Shown here: piece by piece, positions 6,654 to 14,608 of the stretch
How the letters are laid out: the number at the start of each line of letters is the position of its first letter
Numbering within the stretch: position 1 is the first letter of the stretch
DNA from: JADJQU01 sp035490315
Lineage (GTDB): Bacteria > Planctomycetota > UBA1135 > GCA-002686595
NCBI GenBank assembly: GCA_035490315.1
Contig: DATHET010000297.1
Location: 1 to 25,463, forward strand
Length of the DNA stretch: 25,463 nucleotides
Direction: 5' to 3'
Position numbers and translations under genes: made by a program
Notes under the pieces: model-generated
What the model was told of the DNA's origin: nothing
Seen by the model: the letters and a program-made list of their open reading frames with translations, nothing else
Databases searched by the model: none

Positions 6654-8144
6654 TCATTGCTCGTCGCCTTCCACCATGTAGTCCCCGAGGGGCTCGCGCC
6701 GCGTCGGTCTTCCGCCGAGCAACCCTTCCTGATCGGGGAGCATCTCTCCGATCCGGATCCCGTCGTCGTCGATGTGGAACAGCCGCAGCTCGTTGGAGTG
6801 GGCGCTGGCGCGCACCTTCACGACGGCCAAGACGCGCTGCAATCGGCTGTCGACCTCGATGTAGCGTTGGACGATGATCGCGTCGGTCAGGAAGGCGGTC
6901 CCGTAAGGGCTGAAGCGCAGCTCGGTGTAACGGTCTTCCAGCTCCGAGGTCATCAGTATCGTGACGCCCGTCGCGGCCAGCGCGGAGACCATGCGCGACA
7001 GGGATTCGCGGTAGTCGTCGCGGAAGGTCGGAGCCAGAGCGAGCTCGAACCCCGACAGCGAATCGATCACGACGCGCGTCGCCTTGAGCTTGCGGATCTG
7101 TGTGGTGAGCAACGCCGCGATCTCGTCCACGGAGAGGGTCGATACCCGCGTATCCACGACGCCCACGCGACCGCTCTCGATCAGTCCCGCCAGGACCTTC
7201 CCGCGTGAACGATTGGCACGCTGCTCGAAGGCCGCGATCACACCGGTCTCCCCGTTGCGCGCGCCTTCGGCAAGGAATGCCGAGGACAGGATGCTCTTCC
7301 CTGATCCCGAAGGCCCGGCGACCAACAGCGAATAGCCGCGGGGAAGACCTCCGCCCATCATCCCATCCAGTCCCGGCACGCCCATGCCCACGCGCTGCAG
7401 GATGTCCGGCGGATTCGCCTCCACCTCGGGATGGGTGAGCAATTGCGCCGGCGCGAATACGGTGACACCGGAGCTGTTGATCCGGAACGTGTGCAGGCCC
7501 GGGGAGGTGGGCTGCCCGCGCATCTTCATGACCTCCATCTTCCGCACGACGGAATTGCGCAGGAGGCTCTGGCGCAGCCAGATCAGGCCATCCGCGACCG
7601 TGAACACCGGATTGGGATCTTTCTCGCTGAAATACTCGCCGATCAGGAAGGTCGTGGCCTGCCAGCTCGTCATCAAGAGGCCGAGGTGCTGGATGAAGTG
7701 CTGCAGCGTGATGAACGAGGATTTCTCGCCCTGGCTGGCGAGGGCCACGGATCGAAACGAATCGACGAACACCAGACCTGGGCTGTACGCTTCGACCTCG
7801 GTCGTGATGCGCCGCAAGACCAGCTCGAGATCTCCAGTCGCTGTTTCCTCGCTGAGACTGACGAAACGGATCGATCGATTGAATTTTTCGGCGTCGAAGA
7901 ATTCGAACTGCTGCTGATAACGCATCATTTTCAGCGGCGGCTCGCCGAGCACCGTGAAGTAGATGGCGGGGCGCTCGGGCGTGGCGAGGGCGAACATGAT
8001 CTGGTGCGCGAGCGTCGTCTTGCCAGAGCCCGGCTGTCCCGCGATCAGGTTGAAGGAGAATTCGGGTAGGCCTCCGCCGAGGATTTCGTCCAATCCAGGG
8101 ACACCCGTGGCCAGTCGGTGGATCGTTGCTTTGCCAGTTCTCAT
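6654..8144 (-). CDS. Double-domain KaiC-like ATPase
   Basis: A 496-residue protein made of two RecA-like KaiC domains. Domain I has Walker A GQPGSGKTT (36-44) and Walker B LVFVDS (124-129). Domain II has Walker A GPSGSGKS (277-284) and Walker B RVVIDS (357-362). The domain I catalytic glutamate region is VLGEPP, and domain II has FEQ where cyanobacterial KaiC has FEE. Aligned by eye on the TD pair of cyanobacterial KaiC, the Ser431/Thr432 autophosphorylation sites are Ala and Phe here, so clock-type phosphorylation is unlikely. No KaiA or KaiB gene is in the window. Its ATG overlaps the preceding stop by 4 bp, and the GGDEF-kinase follows by 24 bp. A role as an ATP-driven signalling input to that kinase is inferred. 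Confidence 0.93.
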   Translation of the reverse strand: MRTGKATIHRLATGVPGLDEILGGGLPEFSFNLIAGQPGSGKTTLAHQIMFALATPERPAIYFTVLGEPPLKMMRYQQQFEFFDAEKFNRSIRFVSLSEETATGDLELVLRRITTEVEAYSPGLVFVDSFRSVALASQGEKSSFITLQHFIQHLGLLMTSWQATTFLIGEYFSEKDPNPVFTVADGLIWLRQSLLRNSVVRKMEVMKMRGQPTSPGLHTFRINSSGVTVFAPAQLLTHPEVEANPPDILQRVGMGVPGLDGMMGGGLPRGYSLLVAGPSGSGKSILSSAFLAEGARNGETGVIAAFEQRANRSRGKVLAGLIESGRVGVVDTRVSTLSVDEIAALLTTQIRKLKATRVVIDSLSGFELALAPTFRDDYRESLSRMVSALAATGVTILMTSELEDRYTELRFSPYGTAFLTDAIIVQRYIEVDSRLQRVLAVVKVRASAHSNELRLFHIDDDGIRIGEMLPDQEGLLGGRPTRREPLGDYMVEGDEQ

Positions 8145-8569
8145 GTTGAATGCTCTTGGGCAGTAGGGTCGTCGTGCGCGTGCGCGTCGCAGACGGAGCG
8201 AAGCAGTTGCCCGGTGAGGGCGTCACCGATCAGGCCGGTCAGAAGGTCGAAGAAGGCTTGGAGCAACGCGCTGCTCGCCGCCGCGGCTTCAGCGCTCGTT
8301 TGCGTCGCGAGGGCAACCCGCAGCTCCGCCAGCTTCGCCGTCTGCGGCACCCGTTCGTCGCTCGGCAACAGGCACGGATGCTTGGCGCGCACCAGATACA
8401 GACTGCGTGCGTAGAGCGCAGCGAAGCCGCGCGAACCGACGATCGGGATCAGGGCAATCTCAATGCCGCGCCAGATCGATATGGTCGAATCCGCGATGAC
8501 CCCGGCATCCTTACCCTCGGCTGCGAGTCGCGCTAGACCTTGTCGAATTTTGTTGGACTCACGCTGCAT
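8141..8569 (-). CDS. Small uncharacterised protein coupled to the KaiC-like gene
   Basis: About 142 residues, no named domain recognised. It is mostly helical, with a hydrophobic stretch IEIALIPIVGSRGFAALYARSLYLVR and a C-terminal helix pair ASSALLQAFFDLLTGLIG...LTGQLLRSV. The second part resembles, from memory, small proteins found next to KaiC-like genes in other bacteria. Its stop overlaps the KaiC start (ATGA), which suggests translational coupling and a shared complex. The start is uncertain: ATG at 8569 is preferred, but an in-frame TTG at 8596 would add nine residues, and neither has a good ribosome site. A role as KaiC partner or regulator is inference from the overlap. Confidence 0.75.
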   Translation of the reverse strand: MQRESNKIRQGLARLAAEGKDAGVIADSTISIWRGIEIALIPIVGSRGFAALYARSLYLVRAKHPCLLPSDERVPQTAKLAELRVALATQTSAEAAAASSALLQAFFDLLTGLIGDALTGQLLRSVCDAHAHDDPTAQEHST

Positions 8570-8623
8570 GTGCACTCGCGTGCGATCCAACCGCAATGAA
8601 GTGAAGCCAGTGCGGTGCGCAGG

Positions 8624-8629
8624 ATTATA
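8624..8629 (-). promoter_or_regulatory. TATAAT -10 box upstream of the KaiC operon
   Basis: A perfect TATAAT on the minus strand in a GC-rich setting, 54 bp before the ATG at 8569. No good -35 hexamer is found at 16-18 bp, and the nearest TGAC-like sequence is too far upstream. The most likely use is as the -10 element of the small protein-KaiC-kinase operon. Confidence 0.45.
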
Positions 8630-8801
8630 GCCATTGCTCGAGCCGTTCCGTGGTCATTCCCAGAATTACGACGGGCCAGGTCGCCCTTGCGCGCGCGATG
8701 CGGCCGTCACGGCGCGCAGCGTGCTCCTGAATTCGCCCCGGCTGATGCCGCCAAGCCTCACTCTAGCTCGTGTCAATCCCCGGGATCATGCCGCGGTCAC
8801 G

Positions 8802-8960
8802 TCCCGACGAGCATTCGAACGCGTTCCAAAAGGTGGTCGAATCAGGCGAGGGGGGAAGTCGGTATCACGGCCCCAGAGTCGACCGATCACGGCACCACTC
8901 AGTGTGCTCAACTGCGTGCGGGAGCAGGACGAGCATCGCTGCAGCAGGAGGAGTCGGACG
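8802..8960 (-). pseudogene. Decayed fragment of the shared C-terminal domain (copy 3)
   Basis: Within the 400-bp gap between the KaiC operon and the 9001 gene, the minus strand encodes pieces that match the last part of the 144-residue C-terminal domain in split frames. GAVIG.LWGRDTDF (8855-8896) matches PGTVIDSQFWGRDNGF. DSTTFWNAFECSSG (8802-8843) matches DNSTLSDALEFTIG, but in another frame. A run of six G (8850-8855) sits at the frame break. At DNA level the similarity continues to about 8960, into the part encoding VNSFAQGLLGG, again out of frame. The rest of the gene is missing and the CDS at 9001 follows. It looks like the relic of a third exported protein, not a functional gene. Confidence 0.6.
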
Positions 8961-9000
8961 CCTCGCAGGGCCGAGCCCGCGGGGCTAGTCTCCAGATCGG

Positions 9001-10146
9001 ATGACGATTCCGGTTGGCTCGAAACGTTGGAGGCTGATCTGGGTCGTCGCGTCGATCGCGGGCGTTGTCGCGGGCCTCGCCTTTCTTCTCTGGCCGGGAA
9101 GTGCACAGGCTCCAGTTGTGGCCGAGGTATCAGCCGAGGTTGAGTCGACGTCCAGAGTTGCTCCGCTTGCTGGTGATCCCATCCCTGGCGACGGGCCGAT
9201 CGAGAGTCCCGAACGAGCAACAGCCGCGACGCCAACGACCGAGGCGGAGATTCCGCTCGTCTATTTCCAGTACGAAGGCGGTGCGCGCGCCGCGAATCTG
9301 AGTTTGCACTCGGTTGAGGTTCACGCCGAGGCTTCGTTCGTGCCTCGTTTCGCGGAGTGGCCGATCAGTCTTGGATCTCGTGGTGAGATTCGGAGCGATG
9401 TCCTCGAGCGCCTCGGTCCGGTGATCCTGGTTCGATTGAGCCATCACGCCGCTCAGCTCGTCGAATTGTCCGCGAATCGTGCCTCGTACGATCTGACGCC
9501 GGTGATCGTCCAGACCTTCGAGCTGGATCTGCCTCCAGAGGAAGGGGAGTTCTTCGTCGACTTTCGAGTGTTCTCGGCCAGCATGTCGTCGTATGGGCAT
9601 CTCGACAGCGTCATGCACGATGCGCGCACGACTTCATTTCTCGACAATTACTGCATCGAAGCGGGCAGCTCGGTCGACCCGACGCCCATCGTGTTCGCCC
9701 GTCTGCGTCTGGAGCGGCGCGAGCCGAAACGAGAGATCCAGATCGTGGTGGGTCGATACGCGCTGGAAGAGATCGACTGCTCGTTCGGCTGGGCGCTCCG
9801 TTTCCAGCAGGTCGTGCTCGCCGGCGAACCCCTGCGACTCTCGGCGGAACGCGTGCCGATTGCGCATGTGTTCATCGAGGACTCCGAGTCCTCCCGACAG
9901 ATACCGGGGCGCGTGAGCATCGTCGAGCGAAGATCCGCGCCGGGCACGGCGGCGTCCCAAGCTGAGCTCGAGCTTCCATTCCGCGTCGTCGGCGACGAGA
10001 TCCAGATCGCGGTCACGTGGCGAGCGTCGGATGAGCGCTTCTCGACCTATGCGCTGAAGCTCTATTGGCCCGACGGATCCGAGACGACCACGGCCTTCGG
10101 CCCCTGGGAAAGCGTGCTCGAAACTCGGGCGGCCGAGAAGCGCTGA
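9001..10146 (+). CDS. Membrane-anchored extracytoplasmic protein of unknown function
   Basis: A 381-residue protein not assigned to a known family. Residues about 10-30 form one transmembrane signal-anchor after a basic start (GSKRWRLIW). A low-complexity Glu/Ala/Pro linker (about 35-80) follows, then about 300 residues that look like a beta-rich extracytoplasmic domain ending in YALKLYWPDGSE. An in-frame stop 15 bp before the ATG, and no other Met for almost 200 residues, fix the start. No ribosome site is visible. It converges with the 819-residue protein at 10193, which has the same anchor-plus-linker layout, so the two may act at the same membrane surface. Confidence 0.78.
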   Translation: MTIPVGSKRWRLIWVVASIAGVVAGLAFLLWPGSAQAPVVAEVSAEVESTSRVAPLAGDPIPGDGPIESPERATAATPTTEAEIPLVYFQYEGGARAANLSLHSVEVHAEASFVPRFAEWPISLGSRGEIRSDVLERLGPVILVRLSHHAAQLVELSANRASYDLTPVIVQTFELDLPPEEGEFFVDFRVFSASMSSYGHLDSVMHDARTTSFLDNYCIEAGSSVDPTPIVFARLRLERREPKREIQIVVGRYALEEIDCSFGWALRFQQVVLAGEPLRLSAERVPIAHVFIEDSESSRQIPGRVSIVERRSAPGTAASQAELELPFRVVGDEIQIAVTWRASDERFSTYALKLYWPDGSETTTAFGPWESVLETRAAEKR

Positions 10147-10199
10147 AGAGCAGCCGCTCCACTCGTCGCGCAGGCTTCGGACGAACCTGAATTCAGCGC
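10140..10199. terminator. Inverted repeat across a convergent gene junction
   Basis: GCGCTGAA (10140-10147) and TTCAGCGC (10192-10199) are perfect inverted arms that include the stop codons of both convergent genes. CTGAATTCAG (10187-10196) is itself a ten-base palindrome. The 44-base loop is long. Both genes end in CGC TGA, so part of the symmetry may be coincidental. A bidirectional terminator is possible. Confidence 0.25.
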
Positions 10200-12652
10200 A
10201 ACAGGTCGATCTCGACTTTCGGATGGTCCGCGTCGAGCACGACGCGAGTTGCCGAGCCGACCCGCCTCCATTCCCACGGCGCCTTGGCTGCGCGTTGCTC
10301 GAGCCACAGGTCATGGGAGCCGAAAGCCAGGCCGTTGAGGCTTCCTTGAGAAACCTGCTGACGAGCGAGCGCCTTCGTGTCGCCTTCGGGGCAGATCGAA
10401 ATCGACCACTCGCGATCCTGCTCGTCGTCTGGGATCGTTGCGCGAGCGACCACGCAGCCGTGCTCTCCCAGGACAAGCTTGCGAGAGGGGAAAGACATGT
10501 CGTGCAGGCAATCGAGGCTGCCAGCGTTTCCTTCGACGTGGATCGCGACTTCGCCGGCGGGCAGCTCGCTCACGATCCAGTGCCCGGGCGAGGTCGGCTT
10601 GCCTTGCTTCATCGCGCTCGAGCTTTCGCTAGCGCTGATGCGCGTTTCTTCGAGCACGGGCGAGCCGTCGAGGTGCACGAGCTCGATCTCGAGCGCGCGA
10701 GGGGGATCGAGGACGACCGTGATCTCTTCGGGGGGAACCGCGACGCTGTGCAAGTACTTCGTCGGGTATCCGGCGGTCTCGATGGACAGTGTCGTGAAGC
10801 TCTCGGCGTAGAGCGACGAGAAGCGGTAGGTGCCTGGATCGAGCTCGGTCGCGGGACTGCCGCGGCCTCGCGCGTTGAACAGCAAGACGACACGCGCGCC
10901 CGAAACCGGGGTCTGATCGGGCGCCTTGACTTGCACGCGCAGCGATCTGGGGCGACGATTCATCGCAAGCTCGACAGTCCGATGCTCGCCCACGGACAGC
11001 GGCTCGATATCCAGCTGGGCGAGGGTCGGCCCGTTCCTGGCGTCCAGCCTTGCTTTCAGGGCAATTCCAGGCATCAACCCCGCGATTTTCCAACGTCCAT
11101 CGGCGGTGCTGCTGGTCGTGTAGCGCGAGGTGCCCCGCTCGTCGTTCTCGCTGCTCGAGGAAGTGCCGATGTCCTGCAACAGCGGCCTGGATCCCGACAA
11201 CTCGTCCTTGAAGAGCGGGGGATCACCGGCGACGGTGAGCGACAGGAATCGTCGTTCCACCGCTTCGTCCTCGGGCATGGTGAACACGAGCAGGCATGCC
11301 CTGGTCAGGATCGCCGTGGCTGCCGTCGCGTCCGAAGCCACATCGACGATCGCGTTCTGGTAGCCGAGGGCCTGAACCAGGACCTGCTGATCCTCGAGCC
11401 GCAGCCCCAGCTCGAAGTTGCCGTTGGCGTCGCTGCGTGCTTTCGAATACCGGTTCGAAGGCAGGCTCACGGCCGAGGCATCGCTGATCGGCTTGTCCGA
11501 GTCGTCCTGCACGTGCATCTGGATCAGATGGTTCGCTTCGAGGGCGAGATCGCCCACGTCCCACGTGCCGCGAACTTCAGGCGGGCAGATCAGCTTGTGC
11601 ATCGCCTGACCAATCCCGTCAGGGCGGGCGATGATCGCGAGCACTTCTGTCGGCGGTTTGCGTCCGATCAAGGTCTGAAATCGTCCCTGCTCGTCGGCTT
11701 CGCCGCGAAGCATCGAGAACGAATGACTCTGGTCACTCCTCACGATCACATTGAGATCGACGCTCGCCCGCGGAACAGCGAGTCCGCTCGAATCGACGAC
11801 TCTCGTGATCAGCTGGATGCCTCGCGTCAACAACAGCTCGACGTCCGTACGCGGGGCTCCCAGCGTGAGCTTGCGGACGTTCCAGATCTCGCTGCTCTCG
11901 CTCTCGCTCGCCAAGTCGAGAACGTAGGGTCCGTCCCAAGTCAGGGTGCCGGGCTCGGGCAACACGCTGCGGAAGACGAAGGCTCCGTTTGCATCCGCCG
12001 TGGTGAATTGGAAACCGAGGTTACCCGCGAGGGAATTGCCCGTCTGGGACAAGGGTTTGAGTCGCGCGACCACACTCTTCGGGTAAGGAAATAGATCCTT
12101 GGACCTCCCCGGTGTGAACCAGAGGCCGATGGACTCTGCAGGCCTGGCACCATCGACGAGCACCTGTCCACCCAGAATTGCGCCGCGAGGCAGAGTCAAT
12201 GTGCGGCGGCCTGACCCCAGCTCGATCGGAAAGCGCGCGACCGGCCAGCTCTGCGCGAAAACCGCCACCTCGGCAGAGCCAACCACGGAGGGGAACTGAG
12301 CGAGGCCTGCAGCGTCGGTCGAGCCCGAGGCGAGGATCTCCTCATCGCGGAAGATCACAAGCCTTGCGGCAGGCACAGGAGTGAGCTCGTCGGAGGTGAC
12401 GAGCAGCTCCAGCGGCTCCGCGACGGGATTCGGAGCCTGCGCGGAGAGCGACGGCGCAACGTGTTTCCTCACGTCCGCGCGCTCCGAAGGCTGCTCGAGG
12501 TCGGTTGTCGACTGCGCCGCAGGCTCGACAACTCGCTCGCCCGCTGCGCGCGCGTCGTCGGCGGGCAGTCGATCCGAGCGCAGGAACCAGAAGCCGAGCG
12601 CCACGGCCAACCCCAGCGCGCCCAGGGCGACGACCCAGCCCTGGCGCGACAT
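10193..12652 (-). CDS. Membrane-anchored protein with carboxypeptidase-regulatory-like repeats
   Basis: About 819 residues. Residues about 5-25 (GWVVALGALGLAVALGFWFL) form a single transmembrane anchor, followed by an acidic/Ala-rich linker. The rest is extracytoplasmic and built of several beta-sandwich repeats of the CarboxypepD_reg/CnaB-like type. Each has the pattern V.[GD]....P..GA.V.......T[DA].[NQ]G.F....; for example PVPAARLVIF...STDAAGLAQF, ISDASAVSL...RSDANGNFEL and PVSGARVVLLF...GTYRF. Such repeats mediate adhesion or structural roles in other proteins; no enzyme domain is seen. ATG at 12652 is used, but a TTG four codons upstream (12664) has GAGG at 8 nt and could be the true start. 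The lipoprotein gene lies just upstream on the same strand. Confidence 0.82.
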   Translation of the reverse strand: MSRQGWVVALGALGLAVALGFWFLRSDRLPADDARAAGERVVEPAAQSTTDLEQPSERADVRKHVAPSLSAQAPNPVAEPLELLVTSDELTPVPAARLVIFRDEEILASGSTDAAGLAQFPSVVGSAEVAVFAQSWPVARFPIELGSGRRTLTLPRGAILGGQVLVDGARPAESIGLWFTPGRSKDLFPYPKSVVARLKPLSQTGNSLAGNLGFQFTTADANGAFVFRSVLPEPGTLTWDGPYVLDLASESESSEIWNVRKLTLGAPRTDVELLLTRGIQLITRVVDSSGLAVPRASVDLNVIVRSDQSHSFSMLRGEADEQGRFQTLIGRKPPTEVLAIIARPDGIGQAMHKLICPPEVRGTWDVGDLALEANHLIQMHVQDDSDKPISDASAVSLPSNRYSKARSDANGNFELGLRLEDQQVLVQALGYQNAIVDVASDATAATAILTRACLLVFTMPEDEAVERRFLSLTVAGDPPLFKDELSGSRPLLQDIGTSSSSENDERGTSRYTTSSTADGRWKIAGLMPGIALKARLDARNGPTLAQLDIEPLSVGEHRTVELAMNRRPRSLRVQVKAPDQTPVSGARVVLLFNARGRGSPATELDPGTYRFSSLYAESFTTLSIETAGYPTKYLHSVAVPPEEITVVLDPPRALEIELVHLDGSPVLEETRISASESSSAMKQGKPTSPGHWIVSELPAGEVAIHVEGNAGSLDCLHDMSFPSRKLVLGEHGCVVARATIPDDEQDREWSISICPEGDTKALARQQVSQGSLNGLAFGSHDLWLEQRAAKAPWEWRRVGSATRVVLDADHPKVEIDLLR

Positions 12653-12698
12653 GTGGTGGTTCAATTCCCGGCCCTCGGCGCGCGTGAACCGCGCCGCT

Positions 12699-13256
12699 TC
12701 ACTTTGGCTCGAGGACGACGTCGCTCGCCACCGACCAGCGATAGCGCTCGTTTTCGTTGCGCGGTCGCAAGCGATAGGCGACTCCCGATTGGAGCTCCGA
12801 GTCGGCCTTCAAGACCACGAAGCGCGTCGAGCCATCGTCGTCGCACACGCCGCCGGCTTCGATGCGCGCCGTGACCTGGGGCCGTCCCTCGGCTTCCAGG
12901 TAGAAAACAGGATCCGCGAGGCGCGTGAAGCGCAGCATCTTGCCGAAGCCTCGCCACTCGACCGCGTGGCACCAGAAGGTGTTGCTCGCGCGGTCGGGGT
13001 TGGCAGCGAAGAGCCTGTCTCCCGAGGCCTGGACGGCATCGATCGAGAGCTCGGTGAACTCGTCCTTGGGATTCGCGGCCGACACTTCGCTCTCGAGGTG
13101 ACCGAGGCGGTTCTCGACTCGCGCCAGGGCGGCTTCCACGCCCTCGAGGTCGCTGGTCACGCTCTGGAGATCGAGGTTCTCGTGCTGGGTCGGAGCCTGC
13201 GGGCTGGCGCAGGCCAGGAACGTGAATGGAACGCAGAGCAGAAACGCGTGCTTCAT
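12699..13256 (-). CDS. Small probable lipoprotein with coiled coil
   Basis: A 185-residue exported protein of unknown function. Residues 1-16 are a short signal ending FLAC, an atypical lipobox (Phe at -3), so lipidation is probable but not certain. Residues about 28-60 form a coiled coil (LQSVTSDLEGVEAALARVEN...). Residues 65-185 appear beta-rich, with three cysteines or fewer and no motif I recognise. A strong ribosome site, CGGAGG, lies 6 nt before the ATG. The membrane-anchored repeat gene follows about 46 bp downstream, so the two are probably one operon; a shared envelope role is inferred. The 204-bp gap to the divergent FIST gene (13257-13460) must hold promoters for both directions, but I see no clear consensus boxes. 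Confidence 0.82.
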   Translation of the reverse strand: MKHAFLLCVPFTFLACASPQAPTQHENLDLQSVTSDLEGVEAALARVENRLGHLESEVSAANPKDEFTELSIDAVQASGDRLFAANPDRASNTFWCHAVEWRGFGKMLRFTRLADPVFYLEAEGRPQVTARIEAGGVCDDDGSTRFVVLKADSELQSGVAYRLRPRNENERYRWSVASDVVLEPK

Positions 13257-13460
13257 GGTTTGCCTCCGGCGCAGGTGCGCGCTTGCGAGCCTACAGGGAT
13301 GGCACTGGACGGCAAGCCCGCCTTCGATCCAGGCCGCGGCGCGAGCTCAAAGCTCCCGTCCACGGAAGCGTCGGAAGGTCCAAAGTTCCCGCTCTGGCAA
13401 AGCCGATACGACCTGGTTGCGCCTTCCCTGGCATTTGCCGTCCCCTCGCAGGACCGAACC

Positions 13461-14603
13461 ATGAAGCTCGAAACTCTCACCTATTCAGGCGCCAGCGGAT
13501 GGTCGACCCGGCCCTTCCCGGCCCTCGATTCCAAGGCGACGCTCGTGATCGCATTCGGAGCCGCGTCCTTCTCGGAGAACCCAGGACCCTTGCGGGAATT
13601 GCGAGCCGCGTACCCTCAATCGAGCATCGTCGGCTGCTCCACATCGGGCGAGATCTTCGGCACGGCCCTGTCCGATGACACGATTTCCGTCGCGATCGCC
13701 CGATTCGATACATCGACGCTCTCGACCGCGAGCGCGAGCGTTGCAACCTCCGACGATTCCTTCGCGGCCGGGCGCAGCCTCGCGGAGCGACTCGTTCGCG
13801 AGGACCTCAAGGCGATTCTCGTGCTGTCGGATGGCCTGATGGTCAACGGGAGCGAGCTCGTGCGCGGGCTCAATTCCGCACTGCCCGAGTCCGTGGTCGT
13901 GACGGGCGGGCTGGCGGGCGACGGAGATCGCTTCAAGCGAACCTGGGTCGTCGGCGACGGAGAACCCCGATCGGGCGAGATTTCCGCGGTCGGACTGTAC
14001 GGCGAGCGCCTGCACGTCGGCCACGGTTCGAAGGGCGGATGGGACCGATTCGGCCCGGAGCGGCGCGTGACGAAGTCCAAGGGGAACGTGCTCTACGAGC
14101 TCGACGGCAAGCCGGCCCTGGAGCTGTACAAGCAGTACCTCGGCGAGCGAGCCAAGGGCCTCCCCGCGACGGCGCTCCTTTTTCCGCTCGCTTTAAGAGC
14201 CGACCGGAACGACTCGAAGCTGCTCGTCCGCACCATCCTCGGGATCGACGAGGCGACGCAGTCGATGACCTTCGCCGGCGACATCCCCGAGGGCCATCTT
14301 GCGCAGCTCATGCGCGCGAACTTCGAGCGCTTGATCGAAGGGGCGTCGCAGGCCGCGGACCATACGCTCGGCAGAGAGCCAGCCCTCGGCGAGGACACGC
14401 TCTCGATCGCCATCAGCTGCGTCGGACGTCGCCTGATCCTAGGTGAACGCACCGAGGAGGAGATCGAAGCGGTGCTCGCCGCCCTGCCCAAGCGCACGAA
14501 GCAGATCGGTTTCTACTCCTATGGAGAAATCTCGCCCTACGCCACGGGGCGTTGTGACCTGCACAACCAGACGATGACCCTGACCACGATCTCGGAGGGC
14601 TGA
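13461..14603 (+). CDS. FIST domain sensor protein (NosP-like)
   Basis: A 380-residue cytoplasmic protein covering FIST_N (about 25-215; GCSTSGEIFG, LSDGLMVNGSELVRGL, VVTGGLAGDGDRF) and FIST_C (about 225-365; ALELYKQYLGE, LLFPLAL, GFYSYGEISP). FIST domains are sensory input modules. In Pseudomonas and Shewanella a FIST protein, NosP, binds heme/NO and controls an adjacent kinase (NahK type). Here too a PAS-containing hybrid kinase follows after only 5 bp. The length fits a full FIST protein. The frame is open for 1 kb upstream, but the ATG at 13461 is chosen because AGGA lies 7 nt before it and the FIST_N fold begins there. The ligand is unproven. Confidence 0.9.
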   Translation: MKLETLTYSGASGWSTRPFPALDSKATLVIAFGAASFSENPGPLRELRAAYPQSSIVGCSTSGEIFGTALSDDTISVAIARFDTSTLSTASASVATSDDSFAAGRSLAERLVREDLKAILVLSDGLMVNGSELVRGLNSALPESVVVTGGLAGDGDRFKRTWVVGDGEPRSGEISAVGLYGERLHVGHGSKGGWDRFGPERRVTKSKGNVLYELDGKPALELYKQYLGERAKGLPATALLFPLALRADRNDSKLLVRTILGIDEATQSMTFAGDIPEGHLAQLMRANFERLIEGASQAADHTLGREPALGEDTLSIAISCVGRRLILGERTEEEIEAVLAALPKRTKQIGFYSYGEISPYATGRCDLHNQTMTLTTISEG

Positions 14604-14608
14604 AGTCC

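Noticed and set aside
6654..8144. A complete KaiABC circadian clock
   Set aside because: No KaiA or KaiB gene is present and the KaiC phospho-sites are replaced.
8615..9004. Protein-coding gene on the plus strand of the gap before 9001
   Set aside because: Arg/Ser-rich frame without domain or ribosome site; the opposite strand shows a decayed C-terminal domain instead.
10223..12094. A 623-codon plus-strand open frame antisense to the carboxypeptidase-regulatory repeat protein
   Set aside because: Composition is Arg/Gln/His-rich with no domain; the minus strand has a signal anchor and recognisable repeats. It is a shadow caused by high GC.
12381..13460. Extending the FIST protein by 360 residues upstream
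   Set aside because: The extension runs antisense to the lipoprotein and repeat-protein genes and is low quality; ATG 13461 has a ribosome site and begins the FIST_N fold.
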